Source: Mesorhizobium escarrei (GTDB taxonomy: Bacteria > Pseudomonadota > Alphaproteobacteria > Rhizobiales > Rhizobiaceae). From it: 64,000 nt of DNA. The notes under the pieces were generated by a model. It did not search any database. It had not been told where the DNA came from and worked only from the letters and a program-made list of their open reading frames with translations. Position 1 is the first letter of the stretch, and every line of letters begins with the position of its first letter. Shown piece after piece: positions 18,716 to 28,270 of the stretch. The position numbers were made by a program, and so were the translations under genes. The stretch spans positions 26,679 through 90,678 of the forward strand of contig NZ_CAKXZT010000116.1 in the NCBI RefSeq assembly GCF_935825525.1, in the 5' to 3' direction.

Positions 18716-19568
18716 CAACACGGGAGGCTTTAGGCGCCATTCCATTTACTACCTCCGCGACCAACTGCTTTCGCGTCGACAGCACGCGCTGGACGAAATC
18801 AATGCTGGCGGCAAGCGCGCCCGCGAGCTCGTCCAACGTGCGCACTTCCTCGACCAGCTCGAACGAGAAGGGTCCCGCGTAGCCATCGTCAAGCAGCGCC
18901 TGGATCTGACTGCCATTGTCGGAACCTCCAAGAAAGCAATCCGGGTAAATCCAGAAGGTCGGGTCGTTCACGCCTGAAATGTGCACCAGTCCGGTAAGCT
19001 CGCCAAACAAGGACGTCTCCCCAGCCAGGGTATGGTGAAAAGTATCGTGCATCAGGCGGAACACGGACTGGCCATCAACCGCGGCAATGGCATCGGCCGC
19101 TTCCTTCTTTGATCGAAGCGAGCAGGTTCGAAAGCCCAGCGGCTCGATCAGGCCGACAAGACCGCGCGACTGGAGGATCGGCTTGAGCGCGTTTAGAGCG
19201 AAGCGGAGACTGTCATGGCGCTCGCCAGTGCTGGCCCGCGAGCCGTGGTTGACCGGCACCAGCACGACCGTCTTAGCCCCGCACGCCGCCGCGTAGTCGG
19301 CCAGCTTGTTCGCCTCCGCCCGACGGGTGGGAGTCCAGTCGTCGAAGCGCTGCAAGGCGTTCATCGAGGTTATCGTGACGCCGGCTTCGGTAGCGGCAGA
19401 GCGGACCTGCGCAGCCGAAATGGCGTGTGTAACAGGATTGCTGAAATGATGGTCACGGATTTGAACATCGGTCAGGCCCTGATCACGCGCAACTGCGAAA
19501 ATTGCACTGACGTCGACCGATGGGGCCGCCATGTCTTCGAGCGCAAAGCGGGGAGATACCTGGCGCAT
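18609..19568 (-). CDS. Sugar phosphate isomerase/epimerase, MocC-like
   Basis: 319 residues of the xylose-isomerase-like TIM-barrel family (AP endonuclease 2 fold). Typical strands and metal ligands are visible: [40 protein letters not shown] (Glu ligand), [10 protein letters not shown] (Asp/His), VHISGVND and SFELVEE. Similar proteins include MocC of rhizopine (inositol-derived opine) catabolism and inosose isomerases. GGAAAG lies upstream of the ATG. The last 50 residues run into DNA antiparallel to the end of nodD2 and look unlike the family, so the C-terminus was probably replaced when the nod module arrived. Confidence 0.75.
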   Translation of the reverse strand: MRQVSPRFALEDMAAPSVDVSAIFAVARDQGLTDVQIRDHHFSNPVTHAISAAQVRSAATEAGVTITSMNALQRFDDWTPTRRAEANKLADYAAACGAKTVVLVPVNHGSRASTGERHDSLRFALNALKPILQSRGLVGLIEPLGFRTCSLRSKKEAADAIAAVDGQSVFRLMHDTFHHTLAGETSLFGELTGLVHISGVNDPTFWIYPDCFLGGSDNGSQIQALLDDGYAGPFSFELVEEVRTLDELAGALAASIDFVQRVLSTRKQLVAEVVNGMAPKASRVVTAEQPCEMPPASLSRASRCLPDRYCGVPATGRLR

Positions 19569-19729
19569 GGGCGGAGCTTTCCTTCCAGAAATGCGGCGCC
19601 AGTCTTGTCTGGCTTCTCCGCGCGCCCCACTGCAGGCCGATGCACAAACCTGATTGGAGCAGGCTAGTCAATCGAGCGATTCTTGCATTTATGAAAGGAA
19701 TGTCGGCCATGGCGATAGATCACATCATT

Positions 19730-20803
19730 TCAGATGTTTTCCGGAAGATAGATGTCAAACGGCAGAAATGTCTGCCCCGGCGTCTCCGCCGTGCCGGTCT
19801 TGATGGCGCGATCCATCAGCAACATCAGCTCCTGGCAAAGTCGGCGCAGTGGCGTGGCGACCGCCATCGTGATGATGTCATCAGCGAGGGCCTCCCGTGA
19901 CTCCGGCGTGATTTCATTCACGATCGCCACGAGATCCTGACCTTTGCCCTCTTCCCGGAGCGCTGAGATAGCGCCCTCCATGCCACCGCCGGCCACGTAG
20001 AAGCCGACGAGCTCAGGTTCCCGCTGCATAAGGTCCAGCAGCGCCTCGTAAGTGATCTGTCGTTTCTCAAGGTTCACGAGCGTATCGAGCACCTCGAATG
20101 CTGGCTCGTTCTCACGGAAAAAAGAACGAAAGCCGCTTTCCCGTAGCTCGTGACCCTGGAAACGGTGGCTGCCGACAAACACCGCCACCTTGCCAGGCCG
20201 TTTAGCGGCCTTGGAGAACATCCAAGCTGCCGTCCGCCCGACCCTGCGGTTGTTGAGACCGATGTAACCCTCGCGCACGCCAGCGGCGAAGTCAGAAAGG
20301 AGCGAGAAAACCGGGATGCCTTTCGCCTTGAGCTCCTCGACTGCTGCCGTGATCTTCGGGTGGTCCGGCGCCACCATGGCGATCGCGTGGCATCGGCTAC
20401 CAAGATCCTTAAGGAGGGTGGTCAGGTCCCCGGGCAAATGTGATGGCGCGAATTCGATGAGCGGAATGCCGTGGAAGGACTGGGCCGAACTCACCGACGC
20501 TTCGACCTCGCGCGCGAACTCCTGGTAGAAATGCTGGGCCGGTTTTCTCAAGATGAAGCCTAGCCGGTAGCGCGGCAGATCCCGTTGCAAGCGCTGTTTG
20601 ATGAGACCCGCAGCATGATAGCCGATCGCGTGGGCGGCCTCGTGGACCCGCCGCGCGGTCTTCTCCCGCACCGGCAGGCGAGCGTTCAGGACCCGATCGA
20701 CAGTCGCCACGCTCACCCCGGCTTCGCGGGCGAGATCGACAATTGTGGGGCGCTTTGCCGTCGCTCCAATTCTGATCGGCTGTCTCTCTGTCATCCGGCG
20801 CAT
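19730..20803 (-). CDS. LacI-family transcriptional regulator
   Basis: 357 residues from ATG 20803 (20794 is possible; the open frame back to 20986 has no family similarity). The N-terminal HTH reads PTIVDLAREAGVSVATVDRVLNAR, with a hinge and a periplasmic-binding-type sugar domain. It lies between dctA and the MocC-like gene, all leftward, so it probably senses a sugar or polyol, perhaps inositol-related, and controls its neighbours. No pathway transporter is nearby, so the inducer cannot be named. Confidence 0.85.
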   Translation of the reverse strand: MRRMTERQPIRIGATAKRPTIVDLAREAGVSVATVDRVLNARLPVREKTARRVHEAAHAIGYHAAGLIKQRLQRDLPRYRLGFILRKPAQHFYQEFAREVEASVSSAQSFHGIPLIEFAPSHLPGDLTTLLKDLGSRCHAIAMVAPDHPKITAAVEELKAKGIPVFSLLSDFAAGVREGYIGLNNRRVGRTAAWMFSKAAKRPGKVAVFVGSHRFQGHELRESGFRSFFRENEPAFEVLDTLVNLEKRQITYEALLDLMQREPELVGFYVAGGGMEGAISALREEGKGQDLVAIVNEITPESREALADDIITMAVATPLRRLCQELMLLMDRAIKTGTAETPGQTFLPFDIYLPENI

Positions 20804-21081
20804 CCCAGCGACGGTTCGGGGCGGCAAAGTGAAAATTTCGGCATCCTGCACGATCGACTGCCTATCCAATGAACGGCGCTCCAGGCGCAACCGCGCGGGT
20901 GTCGATCTACGGTTCGTTTCGATAAGGCGTCCATATTTCTTGTACTCACCGCATTTGGCGCTTCTGATCTGTGGCCCGCGAAGCACTGTTTAGAGCCAGC
21001 GAGCCGATTGTTTCGTTCGGATGTTAGCCCGGCGACTGGATTAGTCGCGCTACAGCAATCTTGCTGGGGCGGATGGCCGGT

Positions 21082-22380
21082 TTAATCTCTCGGCAAGCTC
21101 CCGCAGAAGGCAGCTTTCATGCGCGCTTCGTCCAATTCGCCTTCCCAGCGGGCGACAACGAGCGAGGCCACCGCGTTGCCGACTACATTCGTCAGCGCTC
21201 GGCATTCGGACATGAAGCGGTCCACGCCAAGGATCAGAGCCATCCCAGCAACGGGAACGCTCGGGATTACGGAGAGCGTAGCGGCCAAGGTGATAAAGCC
21301 GGCGCCTGTTATACCTGCGGCACCCTTCGAGGAAAGCATCGCGACAAGCAATAGGAGGACCTGGTCGGAAATCGACAAGTGCGTGTTCGTCGCCTGGGCG
21401 AGGAAGAGGGCGGCAAGCGTCATGTAGATATTGGTGCCGTCCAGATTGAAGGAATATCCAGTCGGGATAACGAGACCCACGACAGAACGCTTGGCGCCGG
21501 CCTTCTCCATCTTTTCCATGAGCGAGGGCAGCGCGGCCTCCGAGGAGGACGTTGCCAGGACCAGCAGCAGCTCTTCCTTGATGTAGCGCACGAGAGAAAA
21601 GATCGAGAAGCCGTTGTATCGGCAGACCGCGCCGAGAATCCCGAATACGAAGAAGAAGGCAGTGAAATAGAACGTCGCGACCAGCATCGCGAGGTTGGCC
21701 ACCGAACCGATGCCATATTTGCCGATGGTGAAGGCCATGGCGCCGAAAGCGCCGACGGGCGCGGCCCTCATCAGAATGCCGACCAGCTTGAACACCGGCG
21801 CAAGGAGCGCCTGAAGCAAAGAAAGCACAGGCTTGCCCGTGTCGCCGACCATCGCCAGAGCGATGCCGAACAGGACCGAGAAGAACAGGACCTGCAGGAT
21901 GTCGCCTTCGGCGAAGGCACCAACGATCGTTATCGGGATGATGTTCATCAGAAAGCCGGCCACGGACTGCTCGTGGACCTTGGCGGCATAGCCCTTCACG
22001 GCCTGAACATCGAGCGACGCCGGATCAATGTTGAGGCCAGCACCTGGCTGAACGACATTTGCGACTATGAGACCGACAACCAGTGCGAGGCTCGAGAAGG
22101 TGACGAAATAGATCATCGCTTTGCCGGCGACCCGGCCAACCTTTTTGAGGTCGTTCATGCCGGCAATGCCGGTCGTGACGGTTAGAAAGATCACTGGTGC
22201 GATGATCATTTTCACGAGCTTGATGAAAGCATCGCCGAGGGGCTTCAGAGCCTCTCCGGTCCCCGGACAGAAATAGCCCACTGCGACACCGAGGGCGATG
22301 GCGGTAAGCACCTGCACGTAGAGCTGGGCGTAGAAGGCCTTGCGGGGCGTGGGACCCGCGCTTCGGATTGGTGGAACCAA
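21082..22380 (-). CDS. dctA: DctA, C4-dicarboxylate/proton or sodium symporter
   Basis: 432 residues of the DAACS carrier family: [15 protein letters not shown], the serine-rich [31 protein letters not shown] and the second hairpin region. Eight membrane helices can be traced. It imports succinate, malate and fumarate, the plant carbon source of bacteroids. No ATG gives a full-length protein; the TTG at 22380 has GGGAGAG at a good distance and is my choice. It has a sigma-54 promoter and DctD-type sites. dctBD are not in the window. Confidence 0.92.
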   Translation of the reverse strand: MVPPIRSAGPTPRKAFYAQLYVQVLTAIALGVAVGYFCPGTGEALKPLGDAFIKLVKMIIAPVIFLTVTTGIAGMNDLKKVGRVAGKAMIYFVTFSSLALVVGLIVANVVQPGAGLNIDPASLDVQAVKGYAAKVHEQSVAGFLMNIIPITIVGAFAEGDILQVLFFSVLFGIALAMVGDTGKPVLSLLQALLAPVFKLVGILMRAAPVGAFGAMAFTIGKYGIGSVANLAMLVATFYFTAFFFVFGILGAVCRYNGFSIFSLVRYIKEELLLVLATSSSEAALPSLMEKMEKAGAKRSVVGLVIPTGYSFNLDGTNIYMTLAALFLAQATNTHLSISDQVLLLLVAMLSSKGAAGITGAGFITLAATLSVIPSVPVAGMALILGVDRFMSECRALTNVVGNAVASLVVARWEGELDEARMKAAFCGSLPRD

Positions 22381-22476
22381 CAGCTTTTCTCTCCCTGACC
22401 GGACGGGGTGGGGCTCCTCCCTTCCCGCGCTTCTCCCATCGCGGCGCTCCGGTCAAACGCTGCTGCCATCTCAGCC

Positions 22477-22491
22477 GCAAACGTTGTGCCA
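22477..22491 (-). promoter_or_regulatory. Sigma-54 promoter of dctA
   Basis: Minus strand TGGCAC-AACGT-TTGC, with the strict 10 bases between GG and GC. It lies about 100 bases upstream of the dctA start. Confidence 0.85.
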
Positions 22492-22553
22492 AGTGGAACC
22501 CGCGCCCAATTATGCGTATTCCGCCGCTCGGTCACGCAGCTTCAGTGAGGCTT

Positions 22554-22601
22554 GTGCGGGTTTCCGCACTGGTTGCCTCCATTCTTGGCGAAATTCCGCA
22601 C
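22554..22601. promoter_or_regulatory. DctD-type upstream activator sites of dctA
   Basis: A perfect palindrome GTGCGG-GTTT-CCGCAC occupies 22554-22569. A second, half-degenerate copy (intact right half CCGCAC) lies at 22586-22601. They are 32 bases apart, three helical turns, and 63 bases or more upstream of the -24 box. This is the arrangement of tandem DctD sites described for rhizobial dctA. Confidence 0.7.
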
Positions 22602-23325
22602 CTAAGGCTCCGGCAATGGTCCGTGTCTGAAGCAATAGGTCGGTAGAGCACGGATGATACAACAAGGGCGCGTTGCAACCATTGCTTTTGCCCGGCAGAG
22701 CGGCCGCCGGTCGGTATCTCTGGGGTCCCGATGTGCCCCTCCTTTCTTTGTCTTGTTTGCGACTGACCGCGCACCGGTGTGGAGGATTCCCTACACAACC
22801 GTGCTTCGCCGCGCTCCCGTTGCAGCCGAGTGCGTCTCGAAGGGGCAGTGGAGAAGACCGGTGATTCCGCCAGTCCTGGGGCGCAACGGTGTGATTCAGG
22901 AGATGCTTCGGAGCACGAACATAAGCCGCGCTCGAAGACAACTTTGCGCCATGGCATGCGCCGCAGCGTGTTCTATTGTCAACGGCATCAATAGCGAGGG
23001 TATGAATGGTTGCTGCGATCCACTCAGTGAGCCGCTACCGCTTCCGCACCACCTGATGGGGCGCTGGAAGCACGCACAGGCGCTCGGTATGCTCAGCGCG
23101 CCGCGCACCCGCCGAGACGCCGGGGTAAACATCTCTGCCGTTCGCATCGATCTGCGAGCAACTATCTGAATTGATGGGATTCTGTCATGTCGTCCTACTT
23201 TCCTTTCACAAATGCAAGGAAAGCTCGATTGACTAGCCCCCGTCGTTCCCGCTCTGTAGAGCAACGTGTGGTTGCGCTCGGGAGGAGCCTGAACCGCGCC
23301 CCACTTCAGTAAGGATAGCCAAGCC
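22602..23325. other. Stretch without supported gene
   Basis: Open frames occur on both strands (for example 22654-23169 plus, 22896-23327 minus), but none has family motifs, a convincing ribosome site or coding-like residue content. I see no promoter or repeat here. Confidence 0.4.
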
Positions 23326-23612
23326 ATGCCTCAAGCATTGCCTCCGGCGTTTTTCGTTCTTGCCGATCATCACGGCCTGACCGACGCCCAAAACCGTGAC
23401 CCACTTTCGATCCAATGGCAGCCAGTATGCCGGCTGCGGAAGTCGGCGTGCTGCCGTGACGCCGGGTCACAGACTATCCGTATCGACGTCTCAGGCGTTT
23501 CGATGAGCGGCTCCTACGAGCGAGCAAGCGCGCCAATCATGCGGCGGCCCGCGGGGCGAAGAAACTCTTGCTGGTGCCGGCCATCGGTGGCTCGGGCCTC
23601 GATGCCACTTGA
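23326..23612 (+). pseudogene. Decayed MocC-like isomerase fragment
   Basis: The plus strand reads FFVLADHHGLTDAQNRD, then in another frame MPAAEVGVLP, an in-frame stop, [16 protein letters not shown], and [20 protein letters not shown]. Piece by piece this follows the MocC-like protein encoded at 18609-19568 ([54 protein letters not shown]). At least two frameshifts and one stop separate the pieces. It is a relic of a second copy just upstream of nifA1. Confidence 0.55.
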
Positions 23613-23689
23613 CGAGGCCTCAACGCCCGGGGGGCGTCGCAGGTTCAGATGGGGCGGCGTTGCTTTCGCGGCTCCACATCGAGGATGAC

Positions 23690-25471
23690 ATGCTAGACCG
23701 GGACAATAATGGCCAACCTGAAGAAAATGCTGGGCAGACGCCGCCATGCTGCTCGTCGCTTCATGACGCGAAAAGGGATGACTCAGAATCCGCTATTCTG
23801 CCGTCGCGCGCGAGCGTGCTTGCTGGCATATGGGAAATAGTGAAAGCACTCACCGCCCCCTCCGGGCTCGAAGTCACGCTGGCCAAGGTCGTAGACCTCC
23901 TGCGATCGTTTCTGCAGATGCGGCACGGCATCATCTCTCTCTTCGATAGTGATGGCGAACTGGAAATCACCGTAGGCGCCGGCTGGACCGAGAGCTGCGG
24001 TGAGCGCTGCCGGACGTATCTGCCGCGGAAGGCAATCGACCATATTGTGGCCACGGACACGCCCCTGGCCACCGAGAACATCGCGGTTCATTCGGCTTTC
24101 ACCGCCGCCGACATGGAGGTGCTCGGGGTCTCCGAAAACATACCAGTGTCCTTCGTCGGCGTTCCCATCCGCGTCGATGCGAATGTCGTGGGCACGCTGA
24201 CCATCGACCACGTACTGGACAATGGCTCAAGAGTTTGGCTCGATTACAACCTCTGTCTGCTTCCCCTAATCGCCAACCTGGTAGGACAGACAGTCAAGTC
24301 GCATCGCTCTTTCGACGGCGACCCCGAGCAACCGATGGCACAGCAGGATTTGCTGCCAAAGCAGAAGCATCCGGCCCGGCAGCGTAACAAGATTCACGTT
24401 GAGGGGATGATTGGCGACAGTTTGGCGTTGCGCGGTCTGCTTGAGAAAGTCGCGGTCGTAGCTAAGGCTAAGATTGCGGTTCTGTTGCGAGGCGAATCCG
24501 GTACCGGCAAGGAGCTGGTCGCCAAGGCTATCCACGAGTTGTCGCCGCGCGCCAAGCGGCCCTTCATCAAGCTCAATTGCGCGGCGCTGCCCGAGACAGT
24601 CCTGGAATCCGAATTGTTCGGTCATGAGAAGGGTGCATTCACCAGCGCGTTCAACTCACGCAAGGGGCGCTTTGAGCTCGCCGACAAGGGGACGCTGTTC
24701 CTGGACGAGATCGGCGAGATTTCGGCCTCTTTCCAGGCAAAGCTCTTGCGCGTGCTGCAGGAGCAGGAGTTTGAGCGCGTCGGCGGCAACCAGACCATTA
24801 AAGTCGATGTTCGCATCATTGCCGCCACGAACAAGAACCTGGAAGAGGCGGTTGCCAGAAACGAGTTCCGTGCCGACCTCTATTACCGCATCAGTGTGGT
24901 TCCCTTGCTGGTGCCAGCGCTACGCGAAAGGCGCAGTGATATTCCGCTACTCGCCGCTGAGTTTCTCAAGAATTTCAACGGTGAGAACGGCCGGATGCTG
25001 ACCTTCGATCCCAGTGCGATTGAAGTCCTGATAAACTGTGATTTTCCCGGCAACATTCGCGAGCTCGAAAATTGCGTGTATCGGACAGCAGTTCTGGCGG
25101 CGGGACCATCAATCGGGAGAGGCGACTTTGCATGCTGCCAGGGCAAATGCTTCGCCGAGGCGCTGCACAAGAGCAGATTTGGCAAAATCGCGCTGCAATC
25201 CCCGCCGATCGTGCCGCTGCCAGCGGTTGCGGCCATACCGCCCGCTGCTGCCGCCGTCGCAGTCCCGCCTGAGATCACAAGTCAGCCGCCGCTTGGCCCT
25301 GCCGGGGCAGTCCAGTTAAATGGTGCAAGAATGACCGATGCTGAACGTGTCATCGAGGCCATGGAAAGATGTGGCTGGGTGCAGGCAAAGGCGGCACGCC
25401 TGCTTGGACTGACGCCCCGCCAGATTGGCTACATGTTGAGGAAATACGGCATCGAGATCAAGCGTCTTTGA
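23690..25471 (+). CDS. nifA: NifA1, sigma-54-dependent activator (variant GAFTSA loop)
   Basis: 593 residues from ATG 23690. A GAF domain (about 45-190) is followed by the AAA+ domain, with Walker A GESGTGKE at 268. The rhizobial linker cysteines follow (ENCVYRTA to CCQGKC), linked to oxygen sensitivity, and the C-terminal HTH reads [19 protein letters not shown]. The sigma-54-contacting loop is GAFTSA (315-320), not GAFTGA; Ser is codon 319 (24644-24646). The second NifA here has the normal loop. In M. loti strains with two nifA genes, nifA2 is the one needed for fixation, which fits a diverged NifA1. Confidence 0.92.
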   Translation: MLDRDNNGQPEENAGQTPPCCSSLHDAKRDDSESAILPSRASVLAGIWEIVKALTAPSGLEVTLAKVVDLLRSFLQMRHGIISLFDSDGELEITVGAGWTESCGERCRTYLPRKAIDHIVATDTPLATENIAVHSAFTAADMEVLGVSENIPVSFVGVPIRVDANVVGTLTIDHVLDNGSRVWLDYNLCLLPLIANLVGQTVKSHRSFDGDPEQPMAQQDLLPKQKHPARQRNKIHVEGMIGDSLALRGLLEKVAVVAKAKIAVLLRGESGTGKELVAKAIHELSPRAKRPFIKLNCAALPETVLESELFGHEKGAFTSAFNSRKGRFELADKGTLFLDEIGEISASFQAKLLRVLQEQEFERVGGNQTIKVDVRIIAATNKNLEEAVARNEFRADLYYRISVVPLLVPALRERRSDIPLLAAEFLKNFNGENGRMLTFDPSAIEVLINCDFPGNIRELENCVYRTAVLAAGPSIGRGDFACCQGKCFAEALHKSRFGKIALQSPPIVPLPAVAAIPPAAAAVAVPPEITSQPPLGPAGAVQLNGARMTDAERVIEAMERCGWVQAKAARLLGLTPRQIGYMLRKYGIEIKRL

Positions 25472-25706
25472 AGCTAACGACCGAAGCGAGTAGCGGGGAC
25501 CGTGCTTGTGCCCCTGGAAACGGGTGATGGGGACCTCACGTCAGTGCCAACTTTCGATCCAATCGCACAGTCCGGCTGACCCCGCGGAGCTGTCGGCTTC
25601 ACGACGCACCTGGGTTTGAAGGCAGCGCTATCATCGATGGTCCAAGCCATGTCTCGATATCACCAGCCCGTGCCGGATGTACTGGGACTGAAACGGAGAA
25701 AAAATC
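25472..25706. other. Intergenic region upstream of the hisC-like gene
   Basis: 235 bases without a gene. I looked for TGGCAC-N5-TTGC and found no match; the promoter of the aminotransferase gene is not evident. Confidence 0.35.
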
Positions 25707-26855
25707 ATGTCGGATGCAAAACTCGGAACTGTGCTTTCCTCTCTCTCGCAAGTGGCGAGACAGTTAGATGTTCTGCTATCCGACAAACCGGCGCCGGATG
25801 CGAGTTGCGTCAAGCTAAATACGAACGAGAACCCGTTTCCGCTGCCGACAGTCATAATGCAGAGTGCAATGGCGGCTCTCGAACGGCAGTATCTATATCC
25901 AGAAGACGACAACGTCAGCTTGAGGCAAGCAGCTTCTGAAGCCTACGGCGTCTCCAAGGATCAGGTGATCGCCGGAAACGGATCGTCTGAACTGCTTGGG
26001 CTTATTTACAGAGCTTTCCTGGTTCCAGGAGACAGCGTGGCGATGATGTCGCCCGGGTTTTCGTTCAACCGCAAACTTGCCAGTTTGCAGGGTGCTCAAT
26101 TTGTCGAAGTCGAATGGGGCCAAGATCATTCCTTGCCCGTAGAACAATTGCTTTTGGCGCCTGCAAAAGATGCCAAATTCATTCTGCTGGCTAATCCGAA
26201 CAATCCGACCGGAACGTTTGTTCCGGTGGCCGATATCGAACGTTTAGTATCACAATCAGACCGCATGATTGTCTTGGATGAGGCCTACGTCGATTTTGCA
26301 CCGGATAATGGTCTGCATCTCATCAATTGTTATCCGAATCTCCTGGTCTTGAGAACGTTCTCGAAAAGCTATGCCACCGCCGGCATTCGCGTCGGTTTCG
26401 GACTTGGTCACCCTGAAGTCATTGGCAGGCTGCGAAATCTTCAGAACGTCTTCAACATGAATGTGATCGGCCATGCGGTTGGTATCAGCGTCCTTGGGCA
26501 CCGAGGCGCCTATGCCGAGAACCACAAGCACATCAAGCATGAAAGACAGCGAGTGACGATGGCGCTGTCAAAACTCGGATTTTCCGTAATACCTTCCCAC
26601 GCAAATTTCCTGCTAGCACGTGTGCCAGCGGGGCAGGAAGGCGCATGGTGGCAAGCAGCCTTGGAAAGGCAAAAGATACTCGTTGCCTTCTTTCCTGATG
26701 CAGGTTTGGAAAATTACATCCGCATTAGCATCGGCACAAAAGATGAGATGGATGAATTTCTTGAGGCCGCCAGCGACATAGCTGGAACGGCGAAGGAAAC
26801 TATCCCACTGTGCCGGCCGTCAGCGGCCGCTGCTCCTGCCTTAACCAATCGATAG
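25707..26855 (+). CDS. HisC-like aminotransferase (histidinol-phosphate type)
   Basis: 382 residues, class I/II PLP enzyme. Markers: KLNTNENPFPLP near the start, ANPNNPTGTF, VLDEAYVDF, and the PLP lysine in LRTFSKSYATAG, then GIRVGFG. A strong ribosome site (GGAG) precedes the ATG. This group transaminates histidinol phosphate or aromatic and other amino acids. With no his genes nearby and a flavin oxidoreductase next door, it is probably a specialised amino-acid enzyme of the island rather than the housekeeping HisC. Substrate not inferable. Confidence 0.85.
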   Translation: MSDAKLGTVLSSLSQVARQLDVLLSDKPAPDASCVKLNTNENPFPLPTVIMQSAMAALERQYLYPEDDNVSLRQAASEAYGVSKDQVIAGNGSSELLGLIYRAFLVPGDSVAMMSPGFSFNRKLASLQGAQFVEVEWGQDHSLPVEQLLLAPAKDAKFILLANPNNPTGTFVPVADIERLVSQSDRMIVLDEAYVDFAPDNGLHLINCYPNLLVLRTFSKSYATAGIRVGFGLGHPEVIGRLRNLQNVFNMNVIGHAVGISVLGHRGAYAENHKHIKHERQRVTMALSKLGFSVIPSHANFLLARVPAGQEGAWWQAALERQKILVAFFPDAGLENYIRISIGTKDEMDEFLEAASDIAGTAKETIPLCRPSAAAAPALTNR

Positions 26856-26941
26856 TTCCCCGGCCATTAAGCGCGCCGATAATTTGAATTTGCTTGCACC
26901 ATTGCGAGCCACGAACCGTTGCAAAGAGTTGGAGAAAATTC

Positions 26942-27970
26942 GTGAAGAATGCCTTCCCCCGGGGCCTGACCATCGGCATATTCGACCATCTGGACGAGGA
27001 CGGCTGCGAGATTGCCCGGCAATACGCCGATCGCCTGAGTTTAGCAGAGGCGTGCGATCAGCTTGGCTTCTATGCATATCATCTGGCAGAGCACCACTGC
27101 ACTCCGCACGGGAGGGGCCCATCGCCGAATCTGTTCTTATCCAGCGTCGTCCAGCGCACCCGGCACCTTCGCGTCGGCCCGATGGTAATGCTCCTTGCCC
27201 TTTATCATCCACTGCGTGCGTTCGAGGAGATCTGCATGCTGGACCAGTTGAGTGGTGGCAGGGTCGAACTGGGTATAGGGCGCGGCTCTCTTCCAGTCGA
27301 ACTGGGTTACTTCGGGATTGCTGCGGAGGCGGCGCCAGGTCACTATGCGGAAGCCAGCGAAATCCTTATTAAGGCGATGAAGGGCGACACGCTGTCCTAT
27401 CGCGGCCGCCATTTTGAGCTGAATGACGTCCCTTTGACGCTGAGATCTCATCAGCGCCCCCATCCACCGACATGGATCGCCACCAATAGACCCGAGTCGG
27501 CCAGCTGGGCCGCTGCAAGTGGCGCCAACATCGCGTGCCTGGGACCTGCCTCTTCTGTTCGCAGAATTACTGATGCATTCCGAGCCTGCCGGGAGCGCAG
27601 TGCCGACGCGGACGAGCGAGGGCCATTTCTTGGAATGCTCCGCATGGTCGTGATCGCGCGATCGGAAACAGATGCATATGCGCTCGCGGCACCCGCTTAC
27701 GAACGATGGCTCAAGAGCTTCAGGTTCCTCTACGACCTCAATGCGCTCCAGACGCCGCCAAATCTGCCGCTGAGCTTGGATGCAGCAATCGAGAGCGAAT
27801 TGTGCGTGGTAGGAACGGCATCTTCTGCGCGACAAGCTCTTCTTGATCAGCTCGAAGAGGCCGGTGCTAATTATCTACTTTGCCAACTTGCATTTGGGAA
27901 TCTGTCCTTAGACGCTTCGCTATACACCGCAAGGACGATCCAATCTGAAATCATGGCTCGTGTTACCTGA
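26942..27970 (+). CDS. Luciferase-like (LLM class) flavin-dependent oxidoreductase
   Basis: 342 residues from GTG 26942 (GGAG 9 bases upstream); a TTG at 26894 would add 16 residues. Family features: LTIGIFDHL, AEHHCTPHGRGPSPNLFLSS, LRVGPMVMLLALYHPLRAFEE, LDQLSGGRVELGIGRG. The TIM-barrel enzymes of this class use reduced FMN or F420 to oxygenate small molecules. It follows the HisC-like gene by 86 bases in the same direction, suggesting a two-enzyme pathway on an amino-acid-derived compound. That pathway is inference. Confidence 0.82.
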   Translation: MKNAFPRGLTIGIFDHLDEDGCEIARQYADRLSLAEACDQLGFYAYHLAEHHCTPHGRGPSPNLFLSSVVQRTRHLRVGPMVMLLALYHPLRAFEEICMLDQLSGGRVELGIGRGSLPVELGYFGIAAEAAPGHYAEASEILIKAMKGDTLSYRGRHFELNDVPLTLRSHQRPHPPTWIATNRPESASWAAASGANIACLGPASSVRRITDAFRACRERSADADERGPFLGMLRMVVIARSETDAYALAAPAYERWLKSFRFLYDLNALQTPPNLPLSLDAAIESELCVVGTASSARQALLDQLEEAGANYLLCQLAFGNLSLDASLYTARTIQSEIMARVT

Positions 27971-28215
27971 CGTGAAATGCGCGTTCCGTGTTCGAAGTTG
28001 AATTTTCTCCGGCGCACCATCACCTTCCCGGTTCCGCGCATGATGCCGATATAGTGCTTGCTGTGTGGGTGGAGGGCGCGCACGCTTGTGGAGGCCCTAG
28101 TTACTTGGAGCGACCGGCCTGCCGATTAAGAAATCGCCCCGATTTCGTTTCGCAAGAGAGGGCGAACCTGTGCGTACCAGGGCAAAGCCCCGGTTTCTGG
28201 GCATAGAGAAGTTTG
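27971..28215. other. Intergenic stretch without recognised gene
   Basis: 245 bases; only short frames with no motif on either strand. Confidence 0.4.
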
Positions 28216-28270
28216 CTATAGCTCATTATTTAAGGCACTATGAGTTATAGAAAGGTGCGCTATAACTCAT
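28216..28270 (+). promoter_or_regulatory. Triple 11-bp repeat overlapping the fic start, probable operator
   Basis: CTATAGCTCAT (28216-28226), ATGAGTTATAG (28240-28250) and CTATAACTCAT (28260-28270) form alternating inverted copies. Centres are 24 and 20 bases apart. The third copy contains the fic start codon (28269). AT-rich and unlike the surrounding DNA, the layout suits autoregulation of a toxin-like gene. Confidence 0.6.

Noticed and set aside
22946..22962. TGGCATGCGCCGCAG as a sigma-54 element
   Set aside because: The -12 GC is at the wrong position and there is no following gene in that direction at a suitable distance.
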